From RGIG5472 sp051867615 (GTDB taxonomy: Bacteria; Bacillota; Clostridia; Oscillospirales; Oscillospiraceae): a stretch of DNA of 20,989 nucleotides. Every line of letters begins with the position of its first letter. Within the stretch, counting starts at the first letter, position 1. Below the pieces are notes generated by a model. That model ran no database searches, was not told the origin of the DNA, and saw nothing but the letters and a program-made list of their open reading frames with translations. Made by a program: the position numbers and the translations under genes. The DNA lies in the NCBI GenBank assembly GCA_051867615.1, contig JBJDYU010000009.1, positions 1 to 20,989 on the forward strand, given 5' to 3'. Positions 13,979 to 20,989 of the stretch are shown here, in pieces.

Positions 13979-14595
13979 GCCGCACCCGCATCGCGGTGCT
14001 GGTCAGCGGCGGCGGCACCAATCTGCAGGCCCTGCTGGACGCGCAGGCCGCCGGCAGCCTTGCCAGCGGCGAGATCGTATTGGTCGTCTCTTCCCGGGCG
14101 GGGGCCTACGCCCTCACCCGGGCGGAAAAGGCGGGCGTGCCGGGCCGCGTGGCGTCCCGGAAGGACGCGCCCTCTCAGGAGGCTTTTGAGGCGGAGATTT
14201 CCGCGCTGCTTTGTGAGTACCGGGTGGAGGTCATCATCCTCGCGGGCTTCATGAGCATTTTAAGCGCCGATTTCACCGCCCGCTGGCCGAACCGTATTCT
14301 GAACGTACATCCCTCCCTCATCCCCGCCTTCTGCGGAAAGGGCTTTTACGGCCTGCGGGTGCATGAAGCCGCCCTTGCGCGCGGCGTAAAGCTCACCGGC
14401 GCCACCGTCCATTTCGTCAACGAGATCCCGGACGGCGGCGAGATTTTGCTGCAAAAGGCCGTGCCCGTCCTCCCCGGCGACACACCGGAGACGCTGCAGC
14501 GGCGGGTCATGGAGCAGGCGGAATGGCTGCTGCTGCCTCAGGCGGCGGAGCTGGTCTGCGCGAAGATCAGAGAAAATAAGGAGAATGAAGCATGA
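13972..14595 (+). CDS. purN: Phosphoribosylglycinamide formyltransferase (folate-dependent)
   Basis: PurN transfers a formyl group from 10-formyltetrahydrofolate to GAR. The 207-residue protein has GGGTNLQAL (13-21), ILAGFMSIL (89-97) and the catalytic triad Asn111 and His113 (ILNVHPSLIPAF) plus Asp154 (IPDGGEIL). Length is normal. It overlaps purM by 7 bp and the next gene by 4 bp (ATGA), so translation is coupled. As a 10-formyl-folate user it fits a ZTP-sensing operon. Confidence 0.96.
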   Translation: MLSRTRIAVLVSGGGTNLQALLDAQAAGSLASGEIVLVVSSRAGAYALTRAEKAGVPGRVASRKDAPSQEAFEAEISALLCEYRVEVIILAGFMSILSADFTARWPNRILNVHPSLIPAFCGKGFYGLRVHEAALARGVKLTGATVHFVNEIPDGGEILLQKAVPVLPGDTPETLQRRVMEQAEWLLLPQAAELVCAKIRENKENEA

Positions 14596-15224
14596 TGGAT
14601 CTGCTGAGCTTTCTGAAAAACAATCCCTATCCCGGCCGCGGCATCGTGGTGGGAAAGGACCGCGTGTACTACTTTATCATGGGCCGCAGCGAAAACAGCC
14701 GCAACCGCGTCTTTACCCTGACGGAGGACGGCATCCGCACCGAGGCCCATGACCCCTCCAAAATGCAGGACCCGAGCCTCATCATCTACCATCCCGTCCG
14801 CCGGGTGGAGGGCGCGCTCATCGTCACCAACGGCGACCAGACGGACACCATCCGGGACGCCGGCGACTTCCGCAAGGCCCTGATGACCCGGGAGTATGAG
14901 CCGGACTGCCCCAACTTTACCCCCCGCATCTCTGCCATCCTCTATGACGGCGGCGCCTTCGAGCTTTCCATCCTGAAGCATCTGGACGGCCGCTGCCTGC
15001 GGGAGTTCTTCTGCTATGAGGGCTGCGATGAGGGCAAGGGCTACTTTATCAGCACCTATGAGTCCGACGGCTCTCCCCTGCCCAGCTTCGTGGGCGAGCC
15101 CAAGGAAGTCGCCATGCCGGAGCCGGAGGAGCTCTGGGCGGCGCTGAACCCCGATAACAAAGTCTCGCTCTACACCAACGTCGGCGGTGAAGTGAGACTC
15201 TTCAATAAGAATCTGGGAGACTGA
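14592..15224 (+). CDS. PurO-like IMP cyclohydrolase
   Basis: This 210-residue protein belongs to the IMP cyclohydrolase family first known as archaeal PurO, recognised by NPYPGRGIVVG (residues 11-21), FIMGRSENSRNRVF (28-41) and DPSLIIYHP (60-68), as well as VTNGDQTDTI and NFTPRISAIL. The family closes FAICAR to IMP, the last step of the pathway. It lies directly before a transformylase that lacks the cyclohydrolase domain, so the two together replace bifunctional PurH. ATG 14592 is chosen: AAGGAG lies 8 nt upstream and ATGA overlaps the purN stop. A second ATG follows at once at 14595. Confidence 0.88.
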   Translation: MMDLLSFLKNNPYPGRGIVVGKDRVYYFIMGRSENSRNRVFTLTEDGIRTEAHDPSKMQDPSLIIYHPVRRVEGALIVTNGDQTDTIRDAGDFRKALMTREYEPDCPNFTPRISAILYDGGAFELSILKHLDGRCLREFFCYEGCDEGKGYFISTYESDGSPLPSFVGEPKEVAMPEPEELWAALNPDNKVSLYTNVGGEVRLFNKNLGD

Positions 15225-15227
15225 ACC

Positions 15228-16406
15228 ATGAAAGAATTTGAACTGAAATACGGCTGCAATCCCAACCAGAAGCCGGCCCGCGTCTACATGAAGGACGGAA
15301 GCGAGCTTCCCGTCCGGGTGCTGAACGGCCGTCCCGGCTACATCAACTTCCTGGACGCTTTCAACTCCTGGCAGCTGGTGAAGGAGCTGAAGGAGGCCAC
15401 CGGCCTGCCCGCCGCCGCTTCCTTCAAGCACGTCTCCCCCGCCGGCGCCGCCGTGGGCCTACCCCTGAGCGACGTTGATAAGAAGATCTATTTCGTGGAC
15501 GATGACGCGGAGCTGTCCCCCATCGCCTGCGCCTACATCCGCGCCCGCGGCGCGGACCGCCTTTGCTCCTACGGCGACTGGGCGGCCCTCAGCGACGTCT
15601 GCGACGCCGCCACCGCCGCCTACCTCAAGGGCGAGGTCTCCGACGGCATCATCGCCCCCGGCTACACCGAGGAGGCGCTGGAGATCCTGCGGACCAAGAA
15701 AAAGGGCAACTACAACATCGTGGAGATCGACCCCGCCTATGTCCCTGCCCAGCAGGAGACGAAGGACGTCTTCGGCGTCACCTTCGAGCAGGGCCACAAC
15801 AACTTTAAGATCGACGAGAGCCTGCTTCAGAACATCGTGACGGAGAACAAGGAGCTGCCCCAGGCCGCGAAGATCGATATGATCGTTTCCCTCATCACGC
15901 TGAAATACACCCAGTCCAACTCCGTCTGCTATGTGAAGGACGGCCAGGCCATCGGCGTGGGCGCGGGCCAGCAGAGCCGCATCCACTGCACCCGTCTCGC
16001 AGGCCAGAAGGCGGACAACTGGTATCTCCGCCAGCACGAGAAGGTGCTGAACCTCCAGTTCGTAGACGGCATCCGCCGCCCCGACCGGGACAACGCCATC
16101 GACGTCTACATCTCTGACGAGTACGAGGACGTGCTCGCGGAGGGCGTGTGGCAGAAGACCTTCAAGGTCAGGCCCGAGGTGCTGACGGCGGAGGAGAAAA
16201 AGGCCTGGATCGCCACCCAGCGCGGCGTCACCGTGGGCAGCGACGCATTCTTCCCCTTCGGCGACAACGTGGAGCGCGCCCGCAAGAGCGGCGTCGCGTA
16301 CATCGCCGAGCCCGGCGGCTCCATCCGCGACGACAACGTCATCGAGACCGCCAACAAGTACGGCATCGTCATGGCCTTTACGGGTATGCGCCTGTTCCAT
16401 CACTAA
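15228..16406 (+). CDS. AICAR transformylase, stand-alone (C-terminal PurH domain only)
   Basis: This 392-residue protein is the formyltransferase half of PurH, which converts AICAR to FAICAR using 10-formyltetrahydrofolate. It has ELKYGCNPNQ at the N-terminus, the catalytic Lys67-His68 in SFKHVSPAG, KYTQSNSVCYVKDGQAIGVGAGQQSR in the central region, and a C-terminal SDAFFPF then AEPGGSIRDD. The N-terminal MGS-like IMP cyclohydrolase domain of ordinary PurH (about 200 residues) is absent, and that job falls to the gene just upstream, 3 bp away. GGGAG lies 8 nt before the ATG. The ZTP riboswitch of this operon responds to the substrate of this enzyme. Confidence 0.95.
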   Translation: MKEFELKYGCNPNQKPARVYMKDGSELPVRVLNGRPGYINFLDAFNSWQLVKELKEATGLPAAASFKHVSPAGAAVGLPLSDVDKKIYFVDDDAELSPIACAYIRARGADRLCSYGDWAALSDVCDAATAAYLKGEVSDGIIAPGYTEEALEILRTKKKGNYNIVEIDPAYVPAQQETKDVFGVTFEQGHNNFKIDESLLQNIVTENKELPQAAKIDMIVSLITLKYTQSNSVCYVKDGQAIGVGAGQQSRIHCTRLAGQKADNWYLRQHEKVLNLQFVDGIRRPDRDNAIDVYISDEYEDVLAEGVWQKTFKVRPEVLTAEEKKAWIATQRGVTVGSDAFFPFGDNVERARKSGVAYIAEPGGSIRDDNVIETANKYGIVMAFTGMRLFHH

Positions 16407-16445
16407 AAAGCGGCCTGCAATTCGGCCAAACGGAGGGTAGAGAAT

Positions 16446-17717
<1,272 letters not shown>

Positions 17718-17720
17718 AAC

Positions 17721-20700
17721 ATGGTCTATCGAGTATTTGTGGAAAAAAAGCCGGGACTTGCCCCGGAGGCGGCGGGGCTTCTCGCCGATTGCCGCTCCTT
17801 TCTGGGGCTTTCCGGCCTGAAGCGCGTCCGCATTTTGAACCGCTACGACGTGGAGGGCGTGGACGAGGGTCTGTTTGACTACGCCAAGACCACCGTGTTT
17901 TCCGAGCCGCAGCTGGACACGGTGTATGAGAGCGTTTCCTTCGACGGCGCCCGGGCCGTCTTCGCAGTGGAGCCGCTGCCCGGCCAGTTCGACCAGCGGG
18001 CCGACTCCGCCGCCCAGTGCATCCAGCTTTTGAGCCAGGGCGAGCGTCCCACTGTCCGCTCCGCCAAGGTCTACGCGCTTTACGGCGAGCTGAGCGAGGC
18101 GGAAATCGACGCGGTGCGAAGCTACGTCATCAACCCCGTGGAGGCCCGGGAGGCCTCTCTGGATAAGCCGGAGACCCTGCGGGTGGAATATCCCCAGCCG
18201 GACTCCGTCGCCACGGTGGAGGGTTTCACCGCTCTGGACGAAGCGGGCCTTGCGGCGCTGCGCGGCGAGCTGGGCCTTGCCATGGATCTGGATGACCTCA
18301 AATTCCTGCAGGACTATTTCCGCGGCGAGGAGCGCCGGGACCCCACCATCACGGAGATCCGCGTGGTGGACACCTACTGGTCCGACCACTGCCGCCACAC
18401 CACTTTCTCCACCCATCTCGACGAGGTGGAGATCGGCGATCCCGCCGTGCGGGCCGCCTACGAGCGCTATCTCGCCGCCCGGGTGGAGGTCTACGGCGAG
18501 GAAAAGGCCGCGAAGCGGCCCCAGACCCTGATGGACATCGCCACCATCGGCACCAAGACCCTGAAAAAGCGGGGCAAGCTGCCGGAACTGGACGAGAGCG
18601 AGGAGATCAACGCCTGCTCCATCCACGTCCCCGCCACCGTCAACGGTGAGGAGCGGGACTGGCTGCTCATGTTCAAAAACGAGACCCACAACCATCCCAC
18701 CGAGATCGAACCCTTCGGCGGCGCGGCCACCTGCATCGGCGGCTGCATCCGCGACCCCCTTTCCGGCCGCGTATATGTCCATCAGGCCATGCGCCTCACC
18801 GGCGGCGGAGACCCCCGGGTCGCTCTGGACAAGACCCTGCCGGGCAAGCTGCCCCAGCGCAAGCTGGCCCAGACCGCCGCGGCGGGCTATTCCTCCTACG
18901 GCAATCAGATTGGCCTCGCCACCGGCCATGTGGCGGAGGTCTATCACGAGGGCTATATCGCCAAGCGCCTCGAATGCGGCGTGGTGGTGGGCGCGGCCCC
19001 CGCGGAAAACGTGGTGCGCGAGCGTCCCGCCCCCGGCGACGTGGTGATCCTGCTCGGCGGCCGCACCGGCCGCGACGGCATCGGCGGCGCCACCGGCTCC
19101 TCCAAGAGCCACGACATGAAGTCCCTCACCAACATGGCCAGCGAGGTCCAGAAAGGCAACGCCCCCGAGGAGCGCAAGATCCAGCGGCTCTTCCGCGACG
19201 GAAACGTGACGCGGCTTATTAAGCGCTGCAATGACTTCGGCGCGGGCGGCGTCAGCGTCGCCATCGGCGAGCTGGCGGACGGCGTGGACATTGATCTCGA
19301 CGCCGTGCGGAAGAAGTACGACGGCCTTGACGGCACGGAGCTTGCCATCTCCGAGAGCCAGGAGCGCATGGCGGTGGTGGTGGCCGCGGAGGATGAGGAA
19401 AAGCTCATCGCCGCCGCCGCGGCGGAGAATCTGGAGGCCTACCGCGTGGCGGTGGTCACCGAAAGCCCCCGCATGGTCATGCGCTGGAAGGGCCGCACCA
19501 TCGCGGACCTCTCCCGGGCATTCCTCAACACCAACGGCGCTGTGAAGCACGCCGCCGTCTCCGTGCCTGAGCATGAGCGCCCCATGGTCTGCGCCGAGGG
19601 GAGCCTGCGGGGCATCGCCTCTGATCTGAAATTCGCCAGCCGCCGGGGCCTGACCGAGCGCTTCGACGGCTCCATCGGCGCGGGCAGCGTGCTGATGCCC
19701 TTCGGCGGAAAAACGCAGCGCACGCCCGCCCAGGCCATGGCCGCCCTGTTCCCCGTCCTCCCCGGCGAGACCACCGATCAGGCCAGCGTCATGGCCTGGG
19801 GCTTCGACCCGGACTGGATGAGCGCCGACCCCTACACCGGTGCGCAGGCGGGCGTCATCACCTCCATGGCGAAGCTGGTGGCCGCCGGCGCGGACTACAA
19901 AAAAGCCTATCTCACCTTCCAGGAATTCTTTGAGAAGCTGAGAAACGAGCCTCTCCGCTGGGGCAAGCCCTTCCAGGCGCTGCTGGGCGCGCTGGACGCC
20001 CAGCTGGGGCTGGACGCCGCCGCCATCGGCGGCAAGGACTCCATGAGCGGTTCCTTCCTCGATAAGGACGTGCCGCCCACGCTGATCTCCTTTGCCATTG
20101 CCCCCGCTAAGGCGGAGGAGGTTCTCTCCCCCGAGTTCAAGGAGGCGGGCCATCCGGTCTACCGCATCGGCAGCACCTCCTCCCTCTCCGACTACGCGGG
20201 CCACAAAGCCGCCTGGGAATTCTTCCACAGTCTCTGCCGCTCCGGCAAGGTCAGGGCCGCCTGGGCCGTGGAGGGCGGCGGCGTGGCTGAGGCCGTCATG
20301 AAGATGGGCTTTGGCAACAGCATCGGCTTTGCCGCCCAGCCCGGCGCGGACGCGCCCTGGTACGGCCCCTGCCCCGGCACCATCGTGGCAGAGCTGACGG
20401 AGGACGTGGCAAGCCCCTGGGCGGAAAAGCTCGGCGTCACTACGGCGGAGCCTGCCGTCACCCTTGGCGGCGAGACGGTCTCCCTCAAAGAGCTGCTGGC
20501 GCTGAACGAGGGCGTGCTGGCGGGCGTCTATCCCACGAAAACCGAAGAAGCGGCAGAGCCTGTAAAGGAATTTTCCTTTAATGCAAAAAGCGTGGCCGCT
20601 CCCGCGGTAAAGACCGCCCGGCCCAAGGCGCTGATCCCCGTGTTCCCCGGCACCAACTGCGAATACGACACCGCCCGGGCCCTGCTGGCTGCCGGAGCGG

Positions 20701-20989
20701 AGGCGGAGATCGCCGTCATCAGGAATCTCAGCGCCGCGGACGTGGCCGAGAGCGTGGAGCGCTTCGCCGCCAGCCTCAAGACCGCCCAGATGGTGGTCAT
20801 TCCCGGCGGCTTCTCCGGCGGCGACGAGCCGGACGGCTCCGCCAAGTTCATCACCGCTTTCTTCCGCAACCCCTCCGTCCGTGAGCAGGTCACGGCGCTG
20901 CTGGAAAAGCGCGATGGTCTGATGCTCGGCATCTGCAACGGCTTCCAGGCCCTGATCAAGCTGGGCCTTGTGCCCTATGGCCGCATCAT
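17721..20989 (+). CDS. purL: Phosphoribosylformylglycinamidine synthase, long fused form (3' end beyond window)
   Basis: This enzyme converts FGAR to FGAM using glutamine and ATP. About 1,089 codons are in the window, of roughly 1,240 expected for this form. Features in order: an N-terminal PurS-like region, TYWSDHCRHTTFSTH, KNETHNHPTEIEPFGGAAT, GGRTGRDGIGGATGSS, GAGGVSVAIGEL, GGKDSMSGSF, then a C-terminal glutaminase with PVFPGTNCEYDTA, VIPGGFSGGDEPD and the nucleophile Cys1072 in GICNGFQ. The His and Glu of that triad lie past the edge. It therefore replaces separate purS, purQ and short purL genes, and its glutaminase nucleophile is kept, unlike that of the neighbouring purF. AGGAGG lies 8 nt before the ATG. 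Confidence 0.95.
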   Translation, partial: MVYRVFVEKKPGLAPEAAGLLADCRSFLGLSGLKRVRILNRYDVEGVDEGLFDYAKTTVFSEPQLDTVYESVSFDGARAVFAVEPLPGQFDQRADSAAQCIQLLSQGERPTVRSAKVYALYGELSEAEIDAVRSYVINPVEAREASLDKPETLRVEYPQPDSVATVEGFTALDEAGLAALRGELGLAMDLDDLKFLQDYFRGEERRDPTITEIRVVDTYWSDHCRHTTFSTHLDEVEIGDPAVRAAYERYLAARVEVYGEEKAAKRPQTLMDIATIGTKTLKKRGKLPELDESEEINACSIHVPATVNGEERDWLLMFKNETHNHPTEIEPFGGAATCIGGCIRDPLSGRVYVHQAMRLTGGGDPRVALDKTLPGKLPQRKLAQTAAAGYSSYGNQIGLATGHVAEVYHEGYIAKRLECGVVVGAAPAENVVRERPAPGDVVILLGGRTGRDGIGGATGSSKSHDMKSLTNMASEVQKGNAPEERKIQRLFRDGNVTRLIKRCNDFGAGGVSVAIGELADGVDIDLDAVRKKYDGLDGTELAISESQERMAVVVAAEDEEKLIAAAAAENLEAYRVAVVTESPRMVMRWKGRTIADLSRAFLNTNGAVKHAAVSVPEHERPMVCAEGSLRGIASDLKFASRRGLTERFDGSIGAGSVLMPFGGKTQRTPAQAMAALFPVLPGETTDQASVMAWGFDPDWMSADPYTGAQAGVITSMAKLVAAGADYKKAYLTFQEFFEKLRNEPLRWGKPFQALLGALDAQLGLDAAAIGGKDSMSGSFLDKDVPPTLISFAIAPAKAEEVLSPEFKEAGHPVYRIGSTSSLSDYAGHKAAWEFFHSLCRSGKVRAAWAVEGGGVAEAVMKMGFGNSIGFAAQPGADAPWYGPCPGTIVAELTEDVASPWAEKLGVTTAEPAVTLGGETVSLKELLALNEGVLAGVYPTKTEEAAEPVKEFSFNAKSVAAPAVKTARPKALIPVFPGTNCEYDTARALLAAGAEAEIAVIRNLSAADVAESVERFAASLKTAQMVVIPGGFSGGDEPDGSAKFITAFFRNPSVREQVTALLEKRDGLMLGICNGFQALIKLGLVPYGRI

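Overview
This 21-kb window is GC-rich and carries AGGAGG-type ribosome binding sites, sigma-A-like promoters and clustered nucleotide-synthesis genes. These traits point to a high-GC anaerobic Clostridia genome, probably a gut Oscillospirales/Oscillospiraceae-type organism. That placement is an inference from gene content, not a database match. The window is almost entirely nucleotide metabolism, arranged as two large operons that diverge from about 9.8-10.2 kb.

Left part, minus strand (1-3273): a guanine-type purine riboswitch, with its own sigma-A-like promoter and intrinsic terminator, leads a transcript encoding xanthine phosphoribosyltransferase (xpt), a BMP-family lipoprotein and a nucleoside-type ABC ATPase cut by the left edge. 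Purine base salvage and purine nucleoside uptake therefore sit behind one guanine sensor. Two strong hairpins separate the lipoprotein gene from the ATPase gene.

Middle, minus strand (3436-9865): the pyrimidine operon reads pyrC, (18-codon small ORF), pyrK, pyrD, pyrF, HAD phosphatase, (160-bp multi-hairpin element), pyrE, then a membrane-anchored endonuclease/exonuclease/phosphatase (EEP) family protein, and ends at a hairpin terminator. It covers dihydroorotate synthesis to UMP. Carbamoyl phosphate synthase and aspartate carbamoyltransferase genes are not in the window.

Right part, plus strand (10066-20989): a TTGACG-17-TATAAT promoter and a ZTP/ZMP (pfl-type) riboswitch with an overlapping terminator lead purE, purC, purF, purM, purN, a PurO-like IMP cyclohydrolase, a stand-alone AICAR transformylase, purD and a long fused purL cut by the right edge. 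The cluster covers most of the route from PRPP to IMP. purK and purB are not present here.

The most unusual points are: a PurF whose glutaminase site looks lost (Cys1 replaced by Gly, and the usual HVRY and NG motifs absent), immediately downstream of a divergent PurC; PurH split into two adjacent genes; a block of end-to-end hairpins bounded by imperfect terminal inverted repeats between the HAD gene and pyrE; a 9-bp helix that competes with P1 of the guanine riboswitch; and a 14-bp palindrome just upstream of the purE promoter with a half-site inside that promoter. I see no CRISPR array, tRNA, rRNA, transposase or phage gene.
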